DNA of 64,000 nt, from the NCBI GenBank assembly GCA_022711465.1, contig JAKLEZ010000026.1, positions 17,691 to 81,690 on the forward strand, given 5' to 3'. Below are positions 7,606 through 15,932 of the stretch, in pieces. Position numbers and translations under genes: made by a program. The notes under the pieces were generated by a model. The model did not search any database, was not told where the DNA came from, and worked only from the letters and a program-made list of their open reading frames with translations. Source of the DNA: Planctomycetota bacterium (lineage in GTDB: Bacteria > Planctomycetota > Phycisphaerae > UBA1845 > PWPN01). The stretch's first letter is position 1; each line of letters starts with the position of its first letter.

Positions 7606-9452
7606 TTCTGATCCCCCTGGACCTTGGCGGCGGCCGTCATTCGGGTGGGTACACGGATGATGAAGGTGGTACCAACGCCGACCTGCGACTCGAAGGCGAG
7701 GGAGCCACCGTGTTTCTGGACGACGATCTGGTGGGCGATGCTCAGGCCTTGCCCCGTCCCCTTGCCGACCTCCTTCGTGGTGAAGAACGGCTCATAGACC
7801 TTGTGCCGTATCTCCTCCGGAATACCCGTTCCCGTGTCCGCAATCGAGACCTCCACCGATTCGTCTAGCGGCCGCGTTCGCACCGTGATCTTGCCGCGCT
7901 GCCCGGTGTCACCGATGGCATGGGCGGCATTCACCAGGATGTTCAGAAACACCTGGTTGAGCTCGCCGGCGTAACAGTCAACCGGCGGCAGCTCGCCGAA
8001 GTCGGTCTCGACATCGGCCACGTACTTGTACTCGTTGCGGGCGATGGTCAACGTGCTTTCCAGGGCATGGTTGATGTCCACGGCGGACACTTCTCCGCGA
8101 TCGATATGCGAGAAGTCCTTCATTGCCCTGACGATGTGGCTGACGCGACGCACGCCATCCAGGCTCTGAGAAATGGCCTTTGGCGTGTCCTCGATGATGT
8201 AATCGACATCATGCTCGCGCTCGGCGTCCTCGACCCCCTGAACGGCCTCCGGCGTCACGGTGCCGGCCTTGACCATCTGAACCAGTTCGCGATACCGACT
8301 CTCAACCACGAGCAGATCCTGGAAGGCCGAGGACAACGCCTGGAGATTGTCGCCAATGTACTGGATCGGCGTGTTGATCTCGTGAGCGATCCCGGCGGCC
8401 AGCTGGCCGACCGACGCCAGCTTCTCCTGCTGGAGCAGCTGGCGCTCGGCATCGAGCAGAGACTGACTCCGCTCCTCAACCAGACGCTGTAGGTTCTCTC
8501 GAGAGGTCTTCGCTTGTTCCTCGTGCCGCATCCGACCACCGACCCGCCTCGAGGATGCCAGGCGACCCAGAAGCCAGAATGCCCCCGCGCCCCATCCCGC
8601 GCCGACCGCGACGGCCCAGACCGCCCCTTGGGTCAGGCCTGCTTCCCCATGCCGGTACAAGTCCCTCGGCGTTTCAACCTCGAGCGTGATCGCCGGACGG
8701 CCATGGACATCCCGAAGGCAGACCGAGCCAACCCATGTTCCACCGTCGATCCGCCTGACCTGAAAGTCCTCCCCCCCGGGAGCCGGGCACCCCGCGGTCC
8801 CAGCCTGAGACGCCCCTTCCACCGGCCGACGGACGTGAAGCTCCAGCATCGTCGCGGCCGCCAGCTCCTGAACCAGCCGGCCGTCCAGAAATCGTCCCAG
8901 CAGCAAGGTGCCGCGCGACGGCTCGCCGGTGTCACCAGGAACGATGGGATGCCCGGCCGCGAGCAATGGACCCTCGGGCAGCAGCAAGAGCCCGCTCGCA
9001 CCGATACGGTCATCCTCGCTTCGCAGCAAGGGCGAGTCCGGGGTCAGAAGGGACAACAGACTCTCCGGCATGGCCGTCCCCCGCCTGGCATCAGGCGGCC
9101 AACCCTCCGCATAGACGATGCGTCCGGTGACATGACGATAGACCACCGCGTTCAACTCGATGTCCGTGAACAGGCCGTGACTCAACAGGTTGGAGTCGAT
9201 GTATGCCTGGTTGCGATCCTCAATGAATCGACGGGTCTCGTCCAGACATGCCCAGGCTTTCGCCCTGCCGGCCAAACGGTCGAGCACATTCCGGACAGCG
9301 ACGGCCGCCCGTTCGACGTTGCGGCGAGCCTCCGCCTCCTCCATATCCCGGAGACCGACCATCGCCAGCCGGGCAGATACGGCGTAGACAAGGAGCACCC
9401 CCACCACCAGCGTGATGCACAATAGAACCAACGATCTCGAGCGCGGACTCAC
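7602..9452 (-). CDS. Membrane sensor histidine kinase with CHASE4-type periplasmic domain
   Basis: This 616-residue protein has a first membrane helix at about 7-28, an extracytoplasmic region to about 272 resembling CHASE4 (SHGLFTDIELNAVVYRHVTGRIVYAEGW), a second helix at about 273-297 and a coiled segment. The dimerisation/phosphoacceptor helix LASVGQLAAGIAHEINTP follows with H357. The HATPase_c domain shows NQVFLNILVNAAHA (N box), IADTGTGIPEE (G1) and GKGTGQGLSIAHQIV (G2). It would autophosphorylate on His in response to an external signal and pass phosphate to a receiver. It is the first gene of the operon; its stop overlaps the next gene by ATGA. The only intact receiver in the operon is in the HD-GYP protein, which is therefore the best candidate partner. 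Confidence 0.9.
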   Translation of the reverse strand: MSPRSRSLVLLCITLVVGVLLVYAVSARLAMVGLRDMEEAEARRNVERAAVAVRNVLDRLAGRAKAWACLDETRRFIEDRNQAYIDSNLLSHGLFTDIELNAVVYRHVTGRIVYAEGWPPDARRGTAMPESLLSLLTPDSPLLRSEDDRIGASGLLLLPEGPLLAAGHPIVPGDTGEPSRGTLLLGRFLDGRLVQELAAATMLELHVRRPVEGASQAGTAGCPAPGGEDFQVRRIDGGTWVGSVCLRDVHGRPAITLEVETPRDLYRHGEAGLTQGAVWAVAVGAGWGAGAFWLLGRLASSRRVGGRMRHEEQAKTSRENLQRLVEERSQSLLDAERQLLQQEKLASVGQLAAGIAHEINTPIQYIGDNLQALSSAFQDLLVVESRYRELVQMVKAGTVTPEAVQGVEDAEREHDVDYIIEDTPKAISQSLDGVRRVSHIVRAMKDFSHIDRGEVSAVDINHALESTLTIARNEYKYVADVETDFGELPPVDCYAGELNQVFLNILVNAAHAIGDTGQRGKITVRTRPLDESVEVSIADTGTGIPEEIRHKVYEPFFTTKEVGKGTGQGLSIAHQIVVQKHGGSLAFESQVGVGTTFIIRVPTRMTAAAKVQGDQK

Positions 9453-9893
9453 TGTCGCTTGTCTTCCTTCTATTCATCCCCCACACGCATGAATGAGCCA
9501 CGCGAAGGGGAATCCGGACCACGGCCTCACCGACCCCCTCCGCGGACGGAGGCCGCGAAATGCGGATGACGCCAGTGAGCCGCCGCCTCCGCAACGATCA
9601 TGCCGCTCCGCAATCTGCTTTTCGACAATAGCTGCAGTAGCGTTTAGCGCCGTCGACGGATTCCTCGGCATCTCTCTGAGCCCACGACCACACCCCGGAC
9701 AGAGCGTCTTCCCTGCCGACTGAGCGGCCCAGCAACAGGACAATATCGGAACGACGAAGATCCAAACGCCGACCGCCGTTATCGGTCGCCAGCGTCCAGA
9801 CAAGAGGGCCGATCTCCAAGCCACGCCTGGGATCGGCCCGGCAGGTTATCGGAATGGGCCCGAACCTGGTTCAGAGCAGCCGGCCGGTGCCGG
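9453..9893. other. Gene-free stretch between the signalling operon and the sugar cluster
   Basis: I see no supported gene. A minus frame at 9474-9824 encodes a hydrophobic stretch followed by CPGCG, which could be a small zinc-ribbon membrane peptide. It lacks a ribosome site, and its C-terminal part is low-complexity and Arg/Gly-rich, so I did not call it. The promoter of the operon starting at 9452 should lie here. Confidence 0.4.
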
Positions 9894-10928
9894 CTACTTG
9901 TCGAAGTTCGAATCGAACGCAATGGCCGACGGAGAGAAGTCCATCCGCCGGACGAAAGCGGCCGCCTCGGCAGCGCCGTGCTCGCGATCCATGCCGCTGT
10001 CTTCCCACTCGACCGAGAGCGGCCCGTCGTAGCCAATCTCGTTCAGCGCCCGAATGATCGCCTCGAAGTCAATCGAGCCGCGTCCCAGCGAGCGGAAATC
10101 CCAGAACCGGTCGGGATGGCCAAAGCTCAAATGCCCCCCAAACACGCCCGCCCGCGTCGGCGTCTTCGACCAGTAGACGTCCTTCATGTGCACGTGGAAG
10201 ATGCGGTCGCGGAAGCGGCGGATGAACTCGACGTAGTCTACACCCTGGTAACCGAAGTGGCTCGGGTCGTAGTTGAAACCGAAGCGTTTGTGCCCCCCGA
10301 TCGCTTCCAGGGCTCGCTCGGCCGATGCAATGTCAAAAGCGATCTCGGTCGGGTGCACCTCCAGGGCGAAGTACACGTCCTCATCCTCGAACACTTCCAT
10401 AATCGGCCGCCACCGCTTGGCAAAGTCCTTGAAACCGGCCTCGATCTGCCCGGGCTGAACCGGCGGGAAGGAGTACAGCAGATGCCAGATGCTGCTGCCG
10501 GTGAACCCGTTGACCACCACGCGCTTCAGCAGCTTCTTCACCGCAGCCGGCGCAGCATCGAAGAACTTGCGAGCCGCCCGGGCAGTGTTCATCATCTCGG
10601 TCGCGGCCCGCTGGCGCACCGCCTCCGGCCTGCCGTCACCCCACACGTGGGCCGGCAGAACGGCCTTGTGCCGCTCATCGATCAGGTCGCAGACCCCCTG
10701 GCCGGCCAGGTGATTGCTGATCGACAGACTCACCAGCCCGTACTTTTCCATCTGCTTCCACTTCTTCTTGCAGTACTCCTTGTCCTCGAGCGCCTGCGGC
10801 ACGTTGAAGATCTCGCCCCAGCAGGCAAGCTCCAGACCCTCGTACCCGAAGGCCTTGGCCTTCTTGCACAGGTCGTCGAACTTCAGATCCGCCCACTGCC
10901 CGGTACACAAGGTGAGTGTCCTGGCCAT
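9894..10928 (-). CDS. Sugar phosphate isomerase/epimerase family protein (xylose isomerase-like TIM barrel)
   Basis: This 344-residue protein has the AP-endonuclease-2/xylose-isomerase-like TIM barrel fold. Motifs include GYEGLELACWGE, SISNHLAGQGVCD, YFALEVHPTEIAFD, FGFNYDPSHFGYQGVD, IFHVHMKDVYW and GPLSVEWEDSGMDRE. The Glu, Asp, His and Glu residues they carry are the usual divalent-metal ligands. Members isomerise, epimerise or dehydrate sugars and inositols; some act as hydratases on 3-keto-sugar intermediates. Two ATGs fit. I preferred 10928, which is 9 nt from the AAGGAGG at 10938-10944; the one at 10934 is only 3 nt away. It is the last gene of the minus-strand run that includes aldolase, PfkB kinase, uronate isomerase and DUF1080 genes. 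The substrate is unknown. Confidence 0.85.
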   Translation of the reverse strand: MARTLTLCTGQWADLKFDDLCKKAKAFGYEGLELACWGEIFNVPQALEDKEYCKKKWKQMEKYGLVSLSISNHLAGQGVCDLIDERHKAVLPAHVWGDGRPEAVRQRAATEMMNTARAARKFFDAAPAAVKKLLKRVVVNGFTGSSIWHLLYSFPPVQPGQIEAGFKDFAKRWRPIMEVFEDEDVYFALEVHPTEIAFDIASAERALEAIGGHKRFGFNYDPSHFGYQGVDYVEFIRRFRDRIFHVHMKDVYWSKTPTRAGVFGGHLSFGHPDRFWDFRSLGRGSIDFEAIIRALNEIGYDGPLSVEWEDSGMDREHGAAEAAAFVRRMDFSPSAIAFDSNFDK

Positions 10929-10968
10929 CGTCATGAACCTCCTTCTGTCCTCGATGAACTGTGGCTTG

Positions 10969-11772
10969 CTATCTCAATCCCGCCGCGGCCATCGCCTCGG
11001 CGGCGCTCCTGCCATCGTGTACGACCATCTTGACCGCCCGGACCACGTCCGCCACCCGCTCGTGGCCCCACACGTTCCGACCTACGGTCACCCCGCGGGC
11101 GCCCGCCGCCACCACATCGGCAAACATCTTCAGGGCCGCGGCCAGAGTGTCCGTCTTCGGCCCGCCCGCGGCCACGACCGGCACGGTGCATTCGGCCACT
11201 ATCTCCGCGTACGCCTTGACATCGTTGCAGTACGGCACCTTGATCACATCTGTACCGCACTCCAGGGCGCAGCGCACCGCCCAGGCGATATCCTCGGGGG
11301 CAAACGAGACCCGCGGACCATCGCGGAACACGCGCGGATAGATGTGCGTGATCACTGGAAGGTCGAAGCGGGCGGCCGCCCGAACACAGTCAACCACCAT
11401 CCGCAGGTGCTGGCCCTCGGTCGAACCGCGAACGAAGACCGCCACCGCAATGGCGTCCGCCCCGAGCAGAACCGCATCCTCCGGCTCGGCGAACCGCTCG
11501 CAGGCCGAATCGTCCACCCGGCCAATCGTGCTCTGCAGAATCCACGGCACCCGGCCGGCGTAGGGCTCCCAGGCCGAGGTCACAATACCACGGTGCATGG
11601 TGACCGCGTCGGGAGCACCCTCCACAAGCGCGGCCAGCGTCCGCCGGACCCGCCGCAGACCGTCCGGGATCCCCTCGCCGTAGCCGATGAAATGATCCAC
11701 CGCCACCGAGCACAGCCGCCCCGAAGGGTGTGAGAACAAACGGTTCAACCTGATCCTCTTGCCAATACCCAT
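10969..11772 (-). CDS. Class I aldolase of the DeoC/FbaB/LacD superfamily
   Basis: This 267-residue TIM-barrel protein shows LCSVAVDHFIGYGEG near the start, LLGADAIAVAVFVRGSTEG, LPVITHIYPR, ECGTDVIKVPYCND (with the candidate Schiff-base Lys in IKVPY), VPVVAAGGPKTDT and a phosphate-binding end GARGVTVGRNVWGHE. The layout matches DhnA-type fructose-bisphosphate aldolases and LsrF/ADH-synthase relatives. It would cleave a phosphorylated ketose into triose phosphate and an aldehyde. It starts 3 bp after the PfkB kinase gene ends, so kinase and aldolase are almost certainly co-translated. That suggests the kinase makes the aldolase substrate, a reading from gene context only. Confidence 0.85.
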   Translation of the reverse strand: MGIGKRIRLNRLFSHPSGRLCSVAVDHFIGYGEGIPDGLRRVRRTLAALVEGAPDAVTMHRGIVTSAWEPYAGRVPWILQSTIGRVDDSACERFAEPEDAVLLGADAIAVAVFVRGSTEGQHLRMVVDCVRAAARFDLPVITHIYPRVFRDGPRVSFAPEDIAWAVRCALECGTDVIKVPYCNDVKAYAEIVAECTVPVVAAGGPKTDTLAAALKMFADVVAAGARGVTVGRNVWGHERVADVVRAVKMVVHDGRSAAEAMAAAGLR

Positions 11773-11775
11773 GAT

Positions 11776-12711
11776 CTAACCTCTGTCCTCGCCAGGACCC
11801 GCATCATATCCCTTCAGGAACTCCTCGACCACGGCTCGCGTGGGAATCCCCACCTGCCCGCCCGGCTGCGTCGCCTTCAACGCCGCCACCGCGGAGGCAA
11901 ATCGCACCCGCTCGGCACGTTCCATCCCTCGAGCAAGCGCTGAGGCATACGCACCGTGGAACACGTCGCCACAACCGGTGGTGTCAACCACTTCGACCTT
12001 GAACGCGGGCTGGTGTCGCGGTTCGCTCTCGCCCTTGGCCAGGTACCAGCACCCCGCCGCCCCGCAGGTGACGATCGCCGTGTCACAGCCCGGCTGCCAC
12101 AACTTGCGGACCGCTGCCGCCGGATCCCGCTCGCCCGTGATCCGGGCCGCGAAATCGTGCGACACGATCGGATGGTTGACCAGGGCCAGCAACTCCGCGA
12201 AACGCGGCGAGTCGTCCCGCTCGAGGTCAGCCACTACCGGAATACCGTACACCCGGGCGAGCTTCGCCCCGCGAATCGAACCGGCAATACCGACATGATC
12301 GGTGAACAACACCCGAGCCGAACGAATCATGTCCTCCGCCGGACCGGAAGCGTCCGCACCGACAACTCCGGTGTTGTCGAAGAAGATGTTCCGCGTACCC
12401 GTGCTTTCGTCCACCAGGATTATCGAATGATACGGCCGGGCGGCGGCGCGATGAACCACCCACCGGGTGTCGACACCCGCCCGCTGCAGCCGTTCGATCA
12501 CGAAACGCGAGAGATCATCGTCGCCGAGAGCCGCGGCATACGCGCAACTCGAGCCCAAGCGCGCCGCGGCAACCATGGCCGTTGCGGTCAGACCACCGCA
12601 CTGCCGATCGCGCCGACTGACTGCCATCTTGGCATCGGCCGGCGGGTAGTACGGAAGGTAAAGAAGATCATCGACCGCGGCACATCCCAGGCCGAGCACG
12701 TCTATTGCCAT
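11776..12711 (-). CDS. PfkB-family carbohydrate kinase
   Basis: This 311-residue ribokinase-fold protein starts MAIDVLGLGCAAVDDLLYLP. It has the N-terminal Gly-rich substrate region (RQCGGLTATAMVAAARLG, ALGDDDLSRFVIERL), and the C-terminal PfkB signature VDTTGCGDVFHGAYASALA, containing the catalytic Asp in the TGCGD anion hole. It phosphorylates a sugar or sugar acid with ATP in the cytoplasm. I chose ATG 12711 because longer in-frame starts run into Arg/Ser-rich sequence belonging to the uronate isomerase gene's reverse reading. The variant TGCGD instead of TGAGD is common in planctomycete and some archaeal members. The adjacent aldolase and uronate isomerase fit a kinase for ketoses, keto-deoxy-sugar acids or similar. 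Exact specificity is open. Confidence 0.88.
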   Translation of the reverse strand: MAIDVLGLGCAAVDDLLYLPYYPPADAKMAVSRRDRQCGGLTATAMVAAARLGSSCAYAAALGDDDLSRFVIERLQRAGVDTRWVVHRAAARPYHSIILVDESTGTRNIFFDNTGVVGADASGPAEDMIRSARVLFTDHVGIAGSIRGAKLARVYGIPVVADLERDDSPRFAELLALVNHPIVSHDFAARITGERDPAAAVRKLWQPGCDTAIVTCGAAGCWYLAKGESEPRHQPAFKVEVVDTTGCGDVFHGAYASALARGMERAERVRFASAVAALKATQPGGQVGIPTRAVVEEFLKGYDAGPGEDRG

Positions 12712-12853
12712 GAGGATCCGTTCTCCCTCACTCCTCCAGACCGGTCCGCGCGAGCGAGAGGATGCCGAGCGACACCCCCTCGACGATTTCAACCGTAAAC
12801 CGCCCCCGTACGCCCGACGACGGCTCCGCCCGAGCCGCGCCGTCACCGGCCGA

Positions 12854-14194
12854 TCAGGCCCGCTCCACCATTCCCAACAGCGTCTGAGGTGTCTGGTACA
12901 GGATCGCCCGGGCCACGTCAATGGCCTCGACCGAAGTGTACTGACCCCGCTCCACCATCCGGGCCAGGGTCCGAGCCAGGAGCTTGCGCACCAGCCAAGC
13001 CTTGCCGTACGCCCACTCCACGCAGTAGGCATCGGAGAAGAAACCGATCTGCCTGTTGACCGGCAGCATCTCGAGACGCTCGGCCACGACTTGCTGAATC
13101 GTGTCCGGGAAGAAGTTGTGCCACCAATAGCCGCACAGACTCAAGTTGGGCAAGCTGCGGGCCAGCGTGCACATCGATTGATTCGCATGCCGGTTCGACA
13201 GGAAGCACTGAAACCGCAGCTTCGGATGACGGCTGATCATCTCGCCCACCTGGGCAATCGTCCGTTGCGACAATCGACTGCCGGTCTCGAAGGGGAGTGG
13301 CTCGGCCCCGAAGCTGAACTGGAATACGATGCGTTCACCGTACCGCTCCAGGCGATTCAGGAAGGCCTCGTTGATGTAGGAAGCGTAAACGTCGCGTTCG
13401 GCCGCACCGGCCCGACCGCGAGCGGCGAGGGCTTGCACCATCTCGGCATCACTGACCGGCCGGTAGTCGATGTCGGTCGAGAGATGGGTGGCGGTGGAGA
13501 GAATGCGGTCGTACGGAATCGCGGCCACGTAGTGATCCAGCGCCGCGTGAACATCGTCCAGCGTTCGAATGGTCCGCTCGGGTACGAGCCGCGATCCGCC
13601 CCCGATTGGCGCCGGGCTCTCCGGCGTCCTGCCCCAGCATCGTTCCAGCTCCCACAAGGCGGTGTCAAACTCGCCCCACTGGCAGCGGGTGAAGAAGCCC
13701 CACTCCAGGGCGTACTGCAGACGGCTGTCGTCCTGGCCCTCTCCGCGCCGAGCCAATTCGGTGCACGATCGCCGGATGTGGGCGCGATCCAGAATGCCGT
13801 GGTGCCAGGCCCGATCATGGGCCCGCTCGCGAATCAGGGCATCAACCTGCCGCCAGTTGTCGGCAGTGACCGGCTCGCGCCAGCGGTACAGGTCCGCCAG
13901 GATGGTCCGCATCAGCCAGTAGCAGCTCGTGTTGCGGATCTGCGGCAGATAGGCCACGGCCTGCTCGATGCGGGCCCGAGCTTCCTCATCCGTCGGTCGT
14001 CCGGGGTACTGGGCGAGCCGCGATCCGGCCGGGCAGCCGGCCGCGTACAGGTCGCTGATCACCATGTGGTAAAGCAGAATGTCGTGCAGTCCCCTCGCTC
14101 CGAGTTCCCCCCCCACCAGGTGGGTGTGGACGTCGAACACCGGCACCTCGTCCAGACCCTCTTCAAGCTTCTTCACGAGCTCCGCGGTATGCAT
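12854..14194 (-). CDS. Uronate (glucuronate) isomerase-like protein, amidohydrolase superfamily
   Basis: This 446-residue protein begins the barrel with PVFDVHTHLVGGELG, the HxH metal motif of amidohydrolases. It continues with family-like segments CYWLMRTILADLY, LSTDIDYRPVSDAEM, RIVFQFSFGAEPLPFETGSR, RFQCFLSNRHANQSMCTLA, CGYWWHNFFPDTIQQ and GFFSDAYCVEWAYGK. This resembles uronate isomerase (UxaC), which converts D-glucuronate or D-galacturonate to the ketose; UxaC is about 470 residues. Planctomycetes carry several diverged UxaC-like paralogues, so the substrate may differ. I took ATG 14194; an upstream in-frame ATG at 14254 adds a poor Gly/Pro/Cys-rich start. Neighbouring PfkB kinase and aldolase fit a sugar-acid route. 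Confidence 0.75.
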   Translation of the reverse strand: MHTAELVKKLEEGLDEVPVFDVHTHLVGGELGARGLHDILLYHMVISDLYAAGCPAGSRLAQYPGRPTDEEARARIEQAVAYLPQIRNTSCYWLMRTILADLYRWREPVTADNWRQVDALIRERAHDRAWHHGILDRAHIRRSCTELARRGEGQDDSRLQYALEWGFFTRCQWGEFDTALWELERCWGRTPESPAPIGGGSRLVPERTIRTLDDVHAALDHYVAAIPYDRILSTATHLSTDIDYRPVSDAEMVQALAARGRAGAAERDVYASYINEAFLNRLERYGERIVFQFSFGAEPLPFETGSRLSQRTIAQVGEMISRHPKLRFQCFLSNRHANQSMCTLARSLPNLSLCGYWWHNFFPDTIQQVVAERLEMLPVNRQIGFFSDAYCVEWAYGKAWLVRKLLARTLARMVERGQYTSVEAIDVARAILYQTPQTLLGMVERA

Positions 14195-14278
14195 GTTGTT
14201 GACTCTCCGCCCGCAGGGCACCGGCGGCCCGCAGTCCCCCATCGCCGCATCCATACGCCGCCGGCCGCGACGCCCGTC

Positions 14279-15667
14279 CTATTCCGACTTGCCGGAACGC
14301 TTCTCCGCGCGGAGCGGGAGCAGCTTGAGGTTCTTGTACCAGCACGGGCTGCCGTGGTCCTGCAACCCGATGTACCCGGTCCGCGGGAACTTGGCGTAGG
14401 CGATCCCGGTGAACTTGTGAGTCGAACCGTCCGGCCGCTTGCTCGGCTCGGCATACTTGTCGAGGTCCATGCGCGTGACCTGCTCGCCGTTCAGCTCGAC
14501 CTCGATGATGTGGCGATCGCAGGTCACGACGATGTGGTTCCACGCACCGGCCGGCCGCATCATGTTCTTCTTCGGCTTGGCCAGATCGTAGATCGCCCCG
14601 GTGTCGTGGTAGCCGGAGCCTGTTGTGTCGTCGATCGCCACTTCAAGGCCGTTGAAGCCCACGTCCCAGCCTGGCTTGGGCTCGAGCGAGAAGACCCGCG
14701 TGAAGATCCCGCTGTTGCAGCCCTTGGCGATCTTGAAGTCCATCGACCACACGAAGTCGGTCCACGGCTTCTCGTGAATCACCATGTACCCGCCGCACTT
14801 GTGCGGATTGATGCAACCATTCTCGACCGGCACCTTGCTGGGCTCCTTGCGATCGGTGGTCCAGCCGTCGAGCGTCTTGCCGTCGAAGAGCAGTTGCCAG
14901 CCGGCCCTCTTCTCCTCCGCGGTGAGGACATTGTCCGGCACGCCGAGGTTCTTCACGCGAATGTTGCGATAGCGAACGAACTGCCGGGTGGAATCTCCGC
15001 CGCCGTGGACCTGCAGGGCGATGCTGCCCTGGTCGGGCAGCCGCTTCTGCTTGTCCTTCCACTCCATGGTCTTGACGCCGTTGATCCAGGTGTCAATGGT
15101 CGGCGGGTTGCCGGTGATGCGGGCCCGCAACTCGTTCCAGCCCGGTTTCCACAACTCCTTCCACTGCTCCACCGTGAACGGGCAGGGAAAGGCCGGGTGG
15201 TCGACCATCTCGATGTCCCGGGGCGTACCGAGCGTTCGGAAGTTCAGGGCCCCGAAGCCGCCAATCCCCTCGCCGTAGACACCCATCAGGCTGCCGCGGT
15301 CGTGATAGTCGATCATCGCCTGGTAGCACCGACCGTCCTCCGTGCTCCGCAGGAACAGCCCACTGTCTGGACCATAGTCGTTGTTCATCTCCAGCGCGAC
15401 CTCGAAGTCGCGGTACTGAGCGTCGGTGATGACGATGCCGCCGTTGCCGGGCTTGTCCTGACTGCCCTGAATGGCTCCGTCCTGCACGACCCACCGCCCG
15501 CCGGTGCCATGGCCCGTCCGGGTGCTCACATGCCAGCCGTCCAGCGTCTTGCCGTCGAAGATCGGCACGAAACCTTCGTCGGCGGCCAGAGCACTCTCCG
15601 CCCCCGTCGACAGACCGATCCCCCAGGCCGCGAGCAAGACCAGTGTCCAAAGGCCGTTCCGCTTCAT
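14279..15667 (-). CDS. Secreted protein with two DUF1080 (3-keto-disaccharide hydrolase) domains
   Basis: This 462-residue protein has a signal peptide (MKRNGLWTLVLLAAWGIGLS, cleavage probably near ALAAD) and two DUF1080 jelly-roll domains. The first spans about 32-235 (FVPIFDGKTLDGWHV, SGLFLRSTEDGRCYQAMID, YRNIRVKNLG). The second spans about 255-455 (WQLLFDGKTLDGWTT, SGIFTRVFSLEPKPGWDVGFNGLEVAID, GYIGLQDHGSPCWYKNLKL). DUF1080 proteins act as lyases or hydrolases on 3-keto-glycosides, and some bind glycans. Tandem domains in one chain are less common than a single one. It is the promoter-proximal gene of the minus-strand cluster and is divergent from the Tat-exported oxidoreductase, which could supply the 3-keto substrate. 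Confidence 0.88.
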   Translation of the reverse strand: MKRNGLWTLVLLAAWGIGLSTGAESALAADEGFVPIFDGKTLDGWHVSTRTGHGTGGRWVVQDGAIQGSQDKPGNGGIVITDAQYRDFEVALEMNNDYGPDSGLFLRSTEDGRCYQAMIDYHDRGSLMGVYGEGIGGFGALNFRTLGTPRDIEMVDHPAFPCPFTVEQWKELWKPGWNELRARITGNPPTIDTWINGVKTMEWKDKQKRLPDQGSIALQVHGGGDSTRQFVRYRNIRVKNLGVPDNVLTAEEKRAGWQLLFDGKTLDGWTTDRKEPSKVPVENGCINPHKCGGYMVIHEKPWTDFVWSMDFKIAKGCNSGIFTRVFSLEPKPGWDVGFNGLEVAIDDTTGSGYHDTGAIYDLAKPKKNMMRPAGAWNHIVVTCDRHIIEVELNGEQVTRMDLDKYAEPSKRPDGSTHKFTGIAYAKFPRTGYIGLQDHGSPCWYKNLKLLPLRAEKRSGKSE

Positions 15668-15832
15668 GGTTCACCTCGACTCTTGCCGACTGGGCGCACA
15701 CACCCGGTTAGGAAAGGGCACACGATCAAGCCGCAAAGTTCGCACCTCTGCCGCACCGATGCGCTGGCTGAGCTTTTAACACGACATCGGGGGCAGCGTC
15801 AACAACCACCAAAAGAGGCAATAGTCTCTTTC

Positions 15833-15861
15833 TTGACTGCTCGAGACGAGCCGGTCATAAT
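15833..15861 (+). promoter_or_regulatory. Sigma-70-like promoter upstream of the Tat oxidoreductase gene
   Basis: TTGACT at 15833-15838 and CATAAT at 15856-15861 are separated by exactly 17 bp and match the housekeeping -35/-10 consensus well. They lie about 70 bp upstream of the ATG at 15933. The site was found by eye; no experiment supports it. Confidence 0.6.
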
Positions 15862-15932
15862 CCGTGCTGTCCCGTTCAGGGGGCCGACACCCCCGCGAGC
15901 CCCGATCACCACAACGGAGGGCACGACCCGCC

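Noticed and set aside
9474..9824. Possible small membrane zinc-ribbon protein (CPGCG)
   Set aside because: No ribosome site, and a low-complexity Arg/Gly tail; the evidence is too thin.
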